Source: Falsiroseomonas sp046052145 (GTDB lineage Bacteria > Pseudomonadota > Alphaproteobacteria > Acetobacterales > Acetobacteraceae). Taken from it: a stretch of DNA of 64,000 nt. The position numbers and the translations under genes were made by a program. How positions within the stretch are numbered: the stretch's first letter is position 1; every line of letters starts with the position of its first letter. The notes below the pieces were generated by a model, which saw nothing but the letters and a program-made list of their open reading frames with translations, was not told the origin of the DNA and ran no database searches. The stretch lies in contig JBJOMW010000016.1 in NCBI GenBank assembly GCA_046052145.1, forward strand, positions 5,835 to 69,834. The letters run 5' to 3'. Below are positions 51,235 to 60,243 of the stretch, one piece after another.

Positions 51235-51591
51235 ATGGCCAATATCGTCTGGCCCTCGAGCCTCCCGCAGCGCCCGACCGTCGGCGGGTACCAGGAGCGC
51301 TTTGCTGACACGGTCTTGCGCACGGCCATGGAAACTGGGGCCGCCAAGACCCGGCGCCGCTTCACGGCAGCGCCACGCCAGATCGAGGTGACCTTCCGCG
51401 TCAACGCGGCGCAGGCCTCCACCCTGAAAACCTTCTTCGAAGACACGACCGCCGGTGGCGCCTTGCCCTTTGAATGGGCGCACCCGCGCGAGGGGACGTC
51501 AGCGGAGTTTCGTTTCGTCGAAGCGCCCCGCGTTTCGGCTGTCACGGGGACGCTGTTTTCGATCGCGATCAAACTGGAGCAGATGCCGTGA
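51235..51591 (+). CDS. minor tail protein, gpM-like
   Basis: 118 residues: NIVWPSSLPQRPTVGGYQER, MTGAAKTRRRFTA-type middle (METGAAKTRRRFTAAPRQIE), TFRVNAAQASTLKTFFEDTT and PFEWAHPREGTSAEFRFVEA. The length, place after the tape measure and layout match gpM-like minor tail tip proteins. It starts four bases after the tape measure stop. The next gene starts on a GTG overlapping this stop. Confidence 0.8.
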   Translation: MANIVWPSSLPQRPTVGGYQERFADTVLRTAMETGAAKTRRRFTAAPRQIEVTFRVNAAQASTLKTFFEDTTAGGALPFEWAHPREGTSAEFRFVEAPRVSAVTGTLFSIAIKLEQMP

Positions 51592-52055
51592 GGACGATAT
51601 CGCCCGAAGCACGGTCGGCGGCGCATGCCGAATCCTCCGACAAGGCCTGGCTCGTCCTGCTTGAAATCACGGCGACAAGTCTTTCAACGCCCATCCGTGT
51701 CGCCAATGACAATGTCGATGTCATTCATCAAGGCTGGACCTTCATTGGCTATCCCTTCGAGGTGGAACTGCCGCCCGAAAGTCAGGACCGCCCGATGATC
51801 GCGCGCATCCGCATCGACAATACGGAGCGGCTGATCGTGAACGAAGTCCGCACCATCAGCGAGCCTCCAAGCGTGACGCTTCGCGTGGTCCTGGCCGACC
51901 AGCCCGATGTGATCGAGGTCGAATATGCGGGCATGCGGCTGCGCAATGTCACCTGGGACGCCGGTGAGATCTCGGGCGACCTGGTCTACGAGGACATCCT
52001 CTCCGAGCCTGTCTGCGAGCAAATGACGCCGGCGCGATTTCCGGGGGCGTTCTGA
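51588..52055 (+). CDS. DUF1833-like minor tail protein (gpL-like)
   Basis: 155 residues from a GTG overlapping the previous stop (GTGA). WLVLLEITATSLSTPIRVAN, NVDVIHQGWTFIGYPFEVEL, RPMIARIRIDNTERLIVNEV and VTLRVVLADQPDVIEVEY match DUF1833 as I recall it. gpL-type proteins help organise the tail tip. Cysteines near the C-terminus (EPVCEQM) are few, so the iron-sulfur cluster known for lambda gpL is not evident. It overlaps the next start by TGATG. Confidence 0.82.
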   Translation: MRTISPEARSAAHAESSDKAWLVLLEITATSLSTPIRVANDNVDVIHQGWTFIGYPFEVELPPESQDRPMIARIRIDNTERLIVNEVRTISEPPSVTLRVVLADQPDVIEVEYAGMRLRNVTWDAGEISGDLVYEDILSEPVCEQMTPARFPGAF

Positions 52056-52471
52056 TGACGGAATTGCCCGACTGGGTCTCCGCCTATGTCGGCCTGCCCT
52101 TCAAGGAGGGTGGGCGCAATCGGGACGGGCTCGACTGCTACGGGCTGCTGCGGCTCGTCATCAACGAGCGCTTCGGCGGCGCCGTGCCGGAATACGAGGG
52201 CATTGCCTACCGACCCGGCGAGGACAGTAGCCTGCTTGCCGCGCTGATGGATGAACGGATCCGCCTCTGGCGCCCGATCGCCATCGGGGAGGAGCAACCC
52301 GGCGACGGCGTTCTGCTGCGCGTCATGGGGCGCCCCATTCATGTCGGCGTCGTCGTGGCGCCCGGCTTCATGCTCCACATCGAAAAGAACTGCGACAGCA
52401 TCCTCGAACGGTTCACGACTGCCTCCCGCTGGGAAAAACGCCTCCTTGGGTTCTACCGCCATGCCGCTTGA
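52055..52471 (+). CDS. NlpC/P60 family tail peptidase (gpK-like)
   Basis: 138 residues. The catalytic Cys is in RDGLDCYGLLRLVIN; the His is in IHVGVVVAPGFM, with a third polar residue expected downstream (LHIEKN). Members cleave peptidoglycan during DNA injection, and the gene is in the gpK position next to gpL and gpJ homologues. It overlaps gpL-like by TGATG and the gpJ-like start by 11 nt. Confidence 0.87.
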   Translation: MTELPDWVSAYVGLPFKEGGRNRDGLDCYGLLRLVINERFGGAVPEYEGIAYRPGEDSSLLAALMDERIRLWRPIAIGEEQPGDGVLLRVMGRPIHVGVVVAPGFMLHIEKNCDSILERFTTASRWEKRLLGFYRHAA

Positions 52472-55400
52472 TGCCACGCAGTTCGATACGCAGCTGCGCT
52501 GGACACTTGTCGCGCGCCCCTTTTCCACCGAGCGGGAGGAGCGCTTTGCGCCGGTCGGCCTCAGCCTTGCGCAGATGCTCGAAGCCTCGGACCTGCCGCA
52601 GCGCTACTGGCCCTATCTGCAGGTCTTTGTCGATGACGAGGAGGTACCGCGCGATTGGTGGGCCCGAGTTCGCCCCAAGCCCAATGCGCGGCTCTTTGTA
52701 CGGGTCAACGCCATGGGCGGCGGTGGCGGTGGAGGCAAGAACCCGCTCGCTATCATCGGCGCCATTGCGGTCATCGCCTTTGCAGCCTGGGCAGCGCCAG
52801 CGCTCACGGCGGCGCTCTTTGGCGTCAACGTTGCTGCCGTCAATGCGGCAGGCGTCTTTACCGCCATGGGGCTCACCAAGCTCGTCATCGCCGGCGCCAT
52901 CACCATGGTGGGCTCGCTGCTGGTCAATGCGATCGCGCCGACGCCCAATCCATCCCTGCGCGGCAATGATGCAGGGCTTTCGACACCGACCTACGCCATC
53001 ACGGGGACGACCAATCGCCTCAACCCTTACGGCCCAATTCCCCGCGTCTATGGCACACGGCGGCTTTTCCCAATCCTGGCCGCAAAGCCCTACACCGAGA
53101 CCATCGGCAATGAGCGCTACATGCGCCTGCTCTTGCTCGTGGGTTATGGCCCCCTCAAGATCGAAGATATCCGGATCGGGTCAACGCCGCTCTCGGCCTT
53201 TGATGGCGCAGAAGTCGAAATCCGTGAGGGCTGGCCGAGCGATCAGCCGATCACCCTCTACACACAGCGTATCGAGGAGGACGCAGTCTCCATCGCGCTG
53301 ACAGCCTCGGGCGGCTGGCGCACCATCACCTCAAGGCCTGATGCGCGCGAGATCAATCTCGACCTTTCCTTCGATCGGGGGCTCGCCTTTTTCAACGATC
53401 AGGGCGGGCGTTCCAACGCGACGGTGGAATTCGATGCGGAATACCGCGAAGTCGGCGCCGCGGGTTGGCAGCCGATCCCCTGGAAAGCCGGTGGTGATGC
53501 GGGCTTTGAGACCGCCGGCAAGATTACGATTGTCGATTCCTCTTCCTCCCCGGTACGACGGGGTGGACGCTTTGACACGCCGGAGATCGGCCAATACGAA
53601 ATCCGTCTGCGCCGGACCACGGCGGACGCCACCAACCCACGGCTGATCGACACCGTCACGCTCTCGGCGCTGCGCACCATCACCAACGACGCGCCCGTCA
53701 CCATGACGGGTCTCGCCATGGTGGCGCTGCGGCTCAAGGCCTATGAGCAGATCAACAACCAGCTGCAGCAGATCAGCTGCCTTGCGAGTTCTTACCTGGA
53801 GGTGTGGAACGGCTCGAATTGGTCCTGGCAACTGACCCGCAATCCTGCCTGGGCCTATTGCGACATGCTGCGCCGGCGCGGCAACACGCGGCTTATCGGC
53901 GATGAGCGCATCGATCTGACTGCAATCCGCGCCTGGGCGGAGGCCTGTGAGACGCCAGCGCAGGATGGGCAGCCGAAATGGACTTTTGATGGCATCGTCG
54001 AAGGCGGTTCCGTCGTCGAGGCGCTGCGAGACATCGCCTCCCATGCGCGTGCGCGCTACGGCATTCGCGACGGCAAGCACTCCGTGGTGCGCGATATTCC
54101 GCAGAGCGTGCCGGTGCTGCACGTAACGCCGCGCAATTCATTCAACTATGTCGGCCGCAAGCAGTTCATTGACCTGCCGCATGCGCTGAAGGTCCGCTTT
54201 ATCAATCCGGACAAGGATTGGCAGGAGGATGAGCGGATCGTCTATGCCGATGGCTATAGCGCCGAGAATGCTGCGCGCTTTGAGACCGTCGACATGATGG
54301 CCTGTACACGCGCCGAACAGGCCTGGCGCGAGGGGCGTTATCATCTGGCAGTGGGTCGCCTTCGGCCAGAGACCCATGAGGTCTATCAGGACGTCGAGGC
54401 GCTGCGCGCCACCGATGGCGACCTCGTCATGTTCGCCCATGACGTGATCCTGGTCGGTCTGGCGAGCGGGAGGATCAAGGCGCGGATCCTTGCCGAAGGG
54501 CTGGTGACGGGTCTGCTGCTCGATGAACCCGCGCCCATGGAGGCCGGTAAGAATTATGCGCTGCGGGTGCGGCGCGTGGACGGGGCGAGTCAGGTGCTAC
54601 CGCTGAACACGGCGCCGGGTGATGCGCGGAGCGTCACGCTGGCCACGCACCTTCCCGAGACATTGGCGCCTGAACCCGGCGACCTCTTTCAGTTCGGCGA
54701 AGCGGGGCGCGAGGCGGCGCCCATGCTGGTCAAAGGGATCGAACCGGGCCCTAACCTTTCCGCCAAGCTGATCCTGATCCCAGCCGCACCCGGCGTTCAC
54801 CAAGCCGATACCGGCCCAATCCCGGCATTCGACAGCTACATCACCCGCCCGGCGCAAATTGAACTGGTGCGCCCAGCGCCGCCGGTGATTTGGACCACCA
54901 TTTCCGATGAGACCGTGCTGGTGCGCGGGCCCGATGGCAGGTCAGCGCCGCGCATTCTGGTCCGGCTCTACCCCCCTGGCTCCGATGCCACCAATGCGCC
55001 AGACGGGATCGAAATCCGCTACCGGGAGACCGGCAATACCGGTCCATGGGGCTCAGTGCCGACGCAGCCCGCCGATACGCTGACCGTCGCCATTCAGCCG
55101 GTCGAGGATGGCAAAAGCTACGATCTGCGCCTGCGCTTTGTGGCTCGGAACGGGATCGCCTCCGACTGGACAGAGGTGCTGGCGCACCAAGTTGTGGGAC
55201 GCACTACGCCACCGGCAGATGTCGGCGGCTTTGCCGCGGAACGGCGAGCGGACGGTGTCCAGCTATCATGGGAGCCGGTCTCGGCGCTCGATCTTGTCGG
55301 CTACGAAATCCGGATGGGCGCATCCTGGGATACCGGGACCATTGTCACCACCCGCCATCGCGGCACGACGCTCTTTGTCGCCCTAGCCGATGCTGGAGAG

Positions 55401-56582
55401 CGGGTGTTTCACATCAAGGCCGTCGACGAAATCGGCCTTGTGAGCCCTGCGGCCAGTAGCGTCGCGGCGGCCGTCGCACCACCCGACAATGTGGCGGCGT
55501 TCGATGTCATCCCGCAGGGTGACCATGTCCGGGCCTCCTGGGAGCCGGTCGAAGGAACGGGCATCGAATACGAACTTCGCGCAGGAACGACCTGGGGCAC
55601 GGGACGCTTCGTTGGACGGGCCGCCGGCAACCACCTTGTTGCCCTTTGGCCCATCCGCGAAGCGACGGATGAGACCTTCTGGCTCAAGGCCATCTCCTCA
55701 GCCGGGCTCTATAGCGAGGGCGCCGCCTATGCGACGACAAGGCTGGCGCCGCTCACCGGACGCAACGCCGTGCTGGTTAGCGATCGCCAGGCGCTGGGAT
55801 GGCCAGGCGTCACGCAGGGCATGGAGATCATCGGCGGCAATCTGCTCGCCCTTGCGCGCAGCGGCTCGACGACCATCGCGCGCGGCGAATATGTCTTTCC
55901 CGTCTCCTTCGGGCGGACATGGCGGGCGCGAAACTGGATCGAAGCGCATGTCGGCACGACGCCGGCTGACGACCTGATCTGGGACACTGCGGGCTTCGCC
56001 TGGCAGGATCCGGAGGCCTCGTCTGCTTGGCTGCCACTTGGCGACGTGGACGGGGCGACGCTCCGCAGCCAAATCGCGGTCGAGGCGCCCCTTGCCAACG
56101 ATCTAATCGAAGGCTTTCGGCTGGCAGGCGCGCTGACAGGCACACGCGGACAGAACTCGGCGCAGGCACAGAACCTGGCCTATGCGCCGGCGCGCTTTGA
56201 TCAGGGGCTGAAGGTCGGAGGTGGGACCAAGGCTGGCTGGTCGATCGCCATCCCCTCGGAATTCTCGACCACCTTCGATGTTCGGCTTGACCAGATCCTT
56301 GACGAGCCGACCGTCTATCTCGCGCTGACTGGCACTGCCGGCACGCTGCGGCTGATCTGGTCGCCCGAGGATAGCGCCTTTGCGCTGGAGGATGATCACG
56401 GCCAGCGCGTGACCGCAGCCCTGCTCCGCCGCTCGGGTGACATCATCACCTTCGGTATCTGTCAGACACCGACGACGCGCAGGCTCTTTGTCGCCTCAGC
56501 CCAGACCGGGCTTATCGCATCAGGTGCGGCGCCGCTCGCACCGCTTGGCGCCTTTACCGGCGCGCAGCTTCACCCCGCATAG
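52461..56582 (+). CDS. phage host-specificity protein, gpJ/TipJ-like
   Basis: 1373 residues. Early landmarks are LRWTLVARPFSTEREERFAP, FVDDEEVPRDWWARVRPKPN, then a glycine run and two hydrophobic segments (LAIIGAIAVIAFAAWAAPAL, LVIAGAITMVGSLLVNAIAP). The middle carries TipJ-type LLLLVGYGPLKIEDIRIGST, SARYGIRDGKHS-like stretches and RIVYADGYSAENAARFE. The C-terminal half contains at least three fibronectin type III-like repeats (PPADVGGFAAERRADGVQLS, APPDNVAAFDVIPQGDHVRA, and one more). It forms the tail tip and probably binds the host receptor. Confidence 0.9.
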   Translation: MPLDATQFDTQLRWTLVARPFSTEREERFAPVGLSLAQMLEASDLPQRYWPYLQVFVDDEEVPRDWWARVRPKPNARLFVRVNAMGGGGGGGKNPLAIIGAIAVIAFAAWAAPALTAALFGVNVAAVNAAGVFTAMGLTKLVIAGAITMVGSLLVNAIAPTPNPSLRGNDAGLSTPTYAITGTTNRLNPYGPIPRVYGTRRLFPILAAKPYTETIGNERYMRLLLLVGYGPLKIEDIRIGSTPLSAFDGAEVEIREGWPSDQPITLYTQRIEEDAVSIALTASGGWRTITSRPDAREINLDLSFDRGLAFFNDQGGRSNATVEFDAEYREVGAAGWQPIPWKAGGDAGFETAGKITIVDSSSSPVRRGGRFDTPEIGQYEIRLRRTTADATNPRLIDTVTLSALRTITNDAPVTMTGLAMVALRLKAYEQINNQLQQISCLASSYLEVWNGSNWSWQLTRNPAWAYCDMLRRRGNTRLIGDERIDLTAIRAWAEACETPAQDGQPKWTFDGIVEGGSVVEALRDIASHARARYGIRDGKHSVVRDIPQSVPVLHVTPRNSFNYVGRKQFIDLPHALKVRFINPDKDWQEDERIVYADGYSAENAARFETVDMMACTRAEQAWREGRYHLAVGRLRPETHEVYQDVEALRATDGDLVMFAHDVILVGLASGRIKARILAEGLVTGLLLDEPAPMEAGKNYALRVRRVDGASQVLPLNTAPGDARSVTLATHLPETLAPEPGDLFQFGEAGREAAPMLVKGIEPGPNLSAKLILIPAAPGVHQADTGPIPAFDSYITRPAQIELVRPAPPVIWTTISDETVLVRGPDGRSAPRILVRLYPPGSDATNAPDGIEIRYRETGNTGPWGSVPTQPADTLTVAIQPVEDGKSYDLRLRFVARNGIASDWTEVLAHQVVGRTTPPADVGGFAAERRADGVQLSWEPVSALDLVGYEIRMGASWDTGTIVTTRHRGTTLFVALADAGERVFHIKAVDEIGLVSPAASSVAAAVAPPDNVAAFDVIPQGDHVRASWEPVEGTGIEYELRAGTTWGTGRFVGRAAGNHLVALWPIREATDETFWLKAISSAGLYSEGAAYATTRLAPLTGRNAVLVSDRQALGWPGVTQGMEIIGGNLLALARSGSTTIARGEYVFPVSFGRTWRARNWIEAHVGTTPADDLIWDTAGFAWQDPEASSAWLPLGDVDGATLRSQIAVEAPLANDLIEGFRLAGALTGTRGQNSAQAQNLAYAPARFDQGLKVGGGTKAGWSIAIPSEFSTTFDVRLDQILDEPTVYLALTGTAGTLRLIWSPEDSAFALEDDHGQRVTAALLRRSGDIITFGICQTPTTRRLFVASAQTGLIASGAAPLAPLGAFTGAQLHPA

Positions 56583-56591
56583 GAGAACATC

Positions 56592-57083
56592 ATGAAGATC
56601 GGCTTTGCCGAGCTTCTGGCCCGTCTGGGCCGGAAAGCCGGAACGGACGGCTTTTGCCTGCATGGACGCCTGGAGGCACGGCTCACCAAACCCGACGGCT
56701 CCGTCATCGTCCGGGTCAAAGACAACCTCATCGTCAATGCGGGCTTTAGCTTCATCGCGCAGTCGGTCGGTCTTTCCACCGGGCGCCCAGGCGTGATGAG
56801 CCATATCGCGGTGGGCACAGGCACGACGGCGGCCGCTGCGGCAAACACCGCCCTGGTGACTGAGCTTGCGCGCAAGGCAGCAACCTTCAGCCATACGGCG
56901 GGCACCAAGGTGTTTCAGTTCGAGGCGACCTTCAATGCGGGTGAGGCAACGGGCGCCATCACTGAGGCTGGCGTGTTCAACGCGGCCAGTGCCGGCACCA
57001 TGCTGGATCGCGTCGTTTTCGCGGTCATCAATAAGGGTGCCGACGATACGCTGACGCAGCGCTTTACCTTCACGATGAGCTGA
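56592..57083 (+). CDS. small tail protein, unknown
   Basis: 163 residues, beta-rich: FCLHGRLEARLTKPDGSVIV, FIAQSVGLSTGRPGVMSHIA, VFQFEATFNAGEATGAITEA and DDTLTQRFTFTMS. Position after gpJ and composition fit a baseplate or fibre-associated protein. I do not recognise the family with confidence. GGAG upstream of the start. The next gene begins four bases after its stop on a GTG. Confidence 0.75.
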   Translation: MKIGFAELLARLGRKAGTDGFCLHGRLEARLTKPDGSVIVRVKDNLIVNAGFSFIAQSVGLSTGRPGVMSHIAVGTGTTAAAAANTALVTELARKAATFSHTAGTKVFQFEATFNAGEATGAITEAGVFNAASAGTMLDRVVFAVINKGADDTLTQRFTFTMS

Positions 57084-57086
57084 TGC

Positions 57087-58268
57087 GTGCCGGTCACGAT
57101 CACCACAACACCAGGTACGGCCTATGTCTGGGCAAATGCGGCCTTCAGCTGGGACGCGACCGAGGCCGGTAAGGCTTGGCAGGACGCCAGCGCCACAAGC
57201 TTTCTCGCTGAAGAAAGCGATGGTTTTCTGCTTGCGCCGTTGGAAGCACGCCTGCCAGTCATCAGTGACAGCGAGAGCCTTGGTCTTGCCGATGCGGATG
57301 CTTTCGCCGCCACAGCCAGCGTAGCGGAGTCCCTCTCTCTTTCCGAGACCTACATCGATCTCATCGCGTTCATTCTGACGGCTGGGGAGTCAATCGGCAT
57401 CGGCGAAACCGCACCGCGCCAAATCACTCAGTCGCCCTTCGCTGAGCTGCTCGGGCTGGTCGACAGCGTGTCAAAGAACCCCATCACTATTACCAATGAG
57501 ACATGGAGCACGCTCGAACAGGATGCCGCCTTAATAGGGCAAGCCATCGCTGAGAGCGCGGAGTTTATTGAACAATCCGCACACGATGCGGCTACACCCC
57601 GAAGCAGCACGCTCACGCTCGGAGAGCTTCGTGGCGCTGAGGCGATCCAGAGCAGCCTTCGCAGCCTCGCCTTCGCGGAGACCTACACTGATCTGATTGC
57701 CTTCGTCGCGCAGATAGCCGAGCAGATCGCAATTGCAGATGCGCGCGGCAACGTAACCACCAAGCTGTCGTTCGAACAGCTAGCGTTGCTGGACCGGATC
57801 CTTCGCGCCTCAGGGGCCGTCATCGCAGACCTCGCGTTCCGGACCACGGCACTCGATGACGAAGGTTTTGCGGCTCTCATCGCCGAGGCACGTCCTCTTG
57901 GGTTCAGCGCTTTTCGCGACCTGACACCTGGTGACTACGAATACGCGAATGCGCTTATTCGTTTGGCGCTCGCAGCGCCCAGCACATCGACCAGCCGGAT
58001 CGCGCTGACCGATGCAAAGTTCATCGTGGATGTTCCGGATATCCGGGATCGCGGCACGGTTGCGGTTCCTATCGGCGGACTGACGGTCGCCTTCAGCCAG
58101 CCATTTAATGCACCGCCTGAAGTCCAGGCGACGTTCAAGGGCGGCGCGACCATCGCTGTGCCGCAGATCGGCACGATCACGACGAGCGGGTTCCAGCTGA
58201 CCCTCATCAATCCTGCAACCCAATCCTCTGTGGCCGGCAACGCCAGCTGGGCCGCTGAAGGCTACTGA
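57087..58268 (+). CDS. tail fibre protein with internal repeats and H-type lectin-like C-terminus
   Basis: 393 residues from a GTG. An internal repeat pairs about 84-128 (LSLSETYIDLIAFILTAGES) with about 191-240 (LAFAETYTDLIAFVAQIAEQ), each ending in a Gly- or Ala-rich strand. The C-terminal 90 residues (VPIGGLTVAFSQPFNAPPEV, ATFKGGATIAVP, GFQLTLINPATQSSVAGNAS) resemble an H-type lectin domain, a carbohydrate-binding fold found in phage fibres. It would take part in host-surface attachment. No trimerisation motif is visible. Confidence 0.75.
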   Translation: MPVTITTTPGTAYVWANAAFSWDATEAGKAWQDASATSFLAEESDGFLLAPLEARLPVISDSESLGLADADAFAATASVAESLSLSETYIDLIAFILTAGESIGIGETAPRQITQSPFAELLGLVDSVSKNPITITNETWSTLEQDAALIGQAIAESAEFIEQSAHDAATPRSSTLTLGELRGAEAIQSSLRSLAFAETYTDLIAFVAQIAEQIAIADARGNVTTKLSFEQLALLDRILRASGAVIADLAFRTTALDDEGFAALIAEARPLGFSAFRDLTPGDYEYANALIRLALAAPSTSTSRIALTDAKFIVDVPDIRDRGTVAVPIGGLTVAFSQPFNAPPEVQATFKGGATIAVPQIGTITTSGFQLTLINPATQSSVAGNASWAAEGY

Positions 58269-58279
58269 CCGAGGACCGC

Positions 58280-59344
58280 ATGGCCCAGACCTATCCCGAT
58301 ATCCCATCGACCAAGGCGGTCCGTGATAGCCGGCAGGATATCCTTGATCGTGACGAGGCGATCCGCTCGGCTTTCTCCGGCACGACCTTTCCCAGTACCA
58401 ACTTGGTCGCCGGCATGCTCTGCTTTCGGACCGATTTGGGCCAGCTCTATCAGCTGACCATTGCCTCGCCCGTCACATGGACGCGCGTCCCGCTTGGTGT
58501 GCCTGTTCCGATCTCGCAGGGCGGCACCAACGCAACAGACGCCGCGACAGCACGCAGCAATCTTGGCTTGGCGGCGCTTGCCGTCAAAAACACGGTCGCG
58601 GCTTCCGATATCGATAATGCCGCCGTCCAGACCGCCAAGGTCCAGGACGGCGCCGTCACGACGGCAAAGATCGGCGACGCACAGGTCACCACGGCCAAGA
58701 TCGCTGATGCGCAGGTAACGACGGCCAAGGTCGCCGACGGCGCCATCACCAGCGCAAAAATCACGGATGGCGCGATCGCAACAGGTGATCTTGCAAGCCA
58801 GACTATTGCCGACATTCGCGCCGGCGTTGATCTCGGAAGCCGTGTCGCCAAGTCGGGCGATACCATGACCGGAACGCTGACTGCGCCCGGACTGGTCTCG
58901 ACCGGCTCAGTGCGTTCCGGCGCCACCGGCGACAATGCGCGCGCGACCGGGTTCATAATCGCCGACGGGACAGATATCGGCGAGCTCAACCGCAGCAACC
59001 AGTACTACGACGACCGCGTCAACAACTGCTCCGGCTATCTGCCGAACGGCAATTGCTTCGGCAATGGGCTCTGGACACCGCCCAACGGTAATTGGTGGAC
59101 ATGGGGATTGGGCTTTAGCCCCGGTAATCCCAGCGGCTTCGATTTCGCGGGCGGCTCCAGCGTCGTCTACCAGGCGGTATCTGTCGGCTTCGTTTATGCC
59201 GGCTACAATCTCGCTGCAGATGAAATCGGCGGCGGTGAGTATCGGCGCAACTTCAACAACTGCAATTGCGGCGGCTTCAACTGCTACTCGAACTGCAATT
59301 GCAACTGTAATTGCGATTGCAACTGCGCCTGCGGTGACGGCTGA
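58280..59344 (+). CDS. fibre-like protein with Cys/Asn-rich C-terminal tail (candidate radical SAM substrate)
   Basis: 354 residues. The N-terminal 70 (TYPDIPSTKAVRDSRQDILD) are followed by GQLYQLTIASPVTWTRVPLG and a fibre-type repeat block (AQVTTAKIADAQVTTAKVAD, about 110-170), then a DTMTGTLTAPGL fibre-foldon motif. A Gly/Asn/Trp-rich region follows (about 240-320). The last 31 residues contain ten Cys at 328, 330, 335, 339, 341, 343, 345, 347, 349 and 351; from residue 338 every second residue is Cys, mostly N-C pairs. No known fibre family has this ending. Two radical SAM/SPASM genes lie 0.9 kb downstream, making the tail a likely modification target or metal site. Confidence 0.8.
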   Translation: MAQTYPDIPSTKAVRDSRQDILDRDEAIRSAFSGTTFPSTNLVAGMLCFRTDLGQLYQLTIASPVTWTRVPLGVPVPISQGGTNATDAATARSNLGLAALAVKNTVAASDIDNAAVQTAKVQDGAVTTAKIGDAQVTTAKIADAQVTTAKVADGAITSAKITDGAIATGDLASQTIADIRAGVDLGSRVAKSGDTMTGTLTAPGLVSTGSVRSGATGDNARATGFIIADGTDIGELNRSNQYYDDRVNNCSGYLPNGNCFGNGLWTPPNGNWWTWGLGFSPGNPSGFDFAGGSSVVYQAVSVGFVYAGYNLAADEIGGGEYRRNFNNCNCGGFNCYSNCNCNCNCDCNCACGDG

Positions 59345-59355
59345 GGAGCTAGATC

Positions 59356-60240
59356 ATGATCAAGCCATTCACCCGGCACTTCTTCGATCTGCCTTTGCCG
59401 ATCCTCGTGCTTGTGCGTCGGGATCGTCGCAAGGTGACCTGTCGAACATTCCGCGAGCTCTCGGCCGATGTGGAGCACGCCAATCCGATCACGCGGCAGG
59501 AAGCTGAGCGTCTCTTGACTGAGCACGCTGATGTGGGACCCGGCGCCATGTTTCGCCGCCGTCCCATCACCGGTCGTTTCCTGTCATCGACGCTCGATGC
59601 GCGCATCTTCGAGGAGCTTGGCGGCGTGTGTCTGGATCTGGATGGCACGCTCGGCAAAGGCGAATGGTCCGACCGTTCAAACTGGGTTTTTCCGCTCGAT
59701 CACGCAGGCACGCCGCAGGTTCCTTTCAACCGCTTCGTCATGACGCGCGACACCAAGGCACGGACACCAAGATTGCTCGCGACGGCAGGCAAAAACTGCG
59801 CGCTTCAGATCTATGTTCCCTTTGCAAGCTGCGACTTCGACAGCAGCAGTTTCAGTGTCGCACTGCATCGTGATTTCGGCTTAGTCGGCAATCTCGATCC
59901 CGGCGCCGAGGTGACCTATGCGGACGTCCTCGGGGGCGCTCAGAAGCCCTTCGCAGACATTGCTCTGTCGACTGATGCAATCGACCTGGCGCCCGATGCC
60001 TATGGCACCGTCACGGCGCAGCTCGTGGATGGTGCGGGTAAGGCCATCAGGGATGCAGAGGCGGAGCTTTTCATCGAAGCCACTGGCGGATACCTGCCAC
60101 AGCAGCGGGCGATGACGAGCAAGGGTAAGACGCAGTTCCGCATCAGCGCGCTTGGCCTCGCTGCCGGTGAGAGCTTTCGGGTCAAGATCGGCTTTCGGCA
60201 CTTCAGCAGCGTCGCCGAAGTGAAGGTTCAGGTGGTCTGA
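59356..60240 (+). CDS. unknown protein of the radical SAM locus
   Basis: 294 residues, family not recognised. The N-terminal 50 (FTRHFFDLPLPILVLVRRDR) is basic and may be helical; ITRQEAERLLTEHADVGPGA is a helical segment at about 45-65; the middle contains ARIFEELGGVCLDLDGTLGK and KNCALQIYVPFASCDFDSSS. The C-terminal 90 residues (DLAPDAYGTVTAQLVDGAGK onwards) have an Ig-like or bacterial adhesin-like beta layout. GAGGAGC upstream is a good ribosome-binding site. It lies between the Cys-rich fibre protein and the first radical SAM gene, and its stop is in the same reading frame as that gene. Confidence 0.7.
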   Translation: MIKPFTRHFFDLPLPILVLVRRDRRKVTCRTFRELSADVEHANPITRQEAERLLTEHADVGPGAMFRRRPITGRFLSSTLDARIFEELGGVCLDLDGTLGKGEWSDRSNWVFPLDHAGTPQVPFNRFVMTRDTKARTPRLLATAGKNCALQIYVPFASCDFDSSSFSVALHRDFGLVGNLDPGAEVTYADVLGGAQKPFADIALSTDAIDLAPDAYGTVTAQLVDGAGKAIRDAEAELFIEATGGYLPQQRAMTSKGKTQFRISALGLAAGESFRVKIGFRHFSSVAEVKVQVV

Positions 60241-60243
60241 GCC

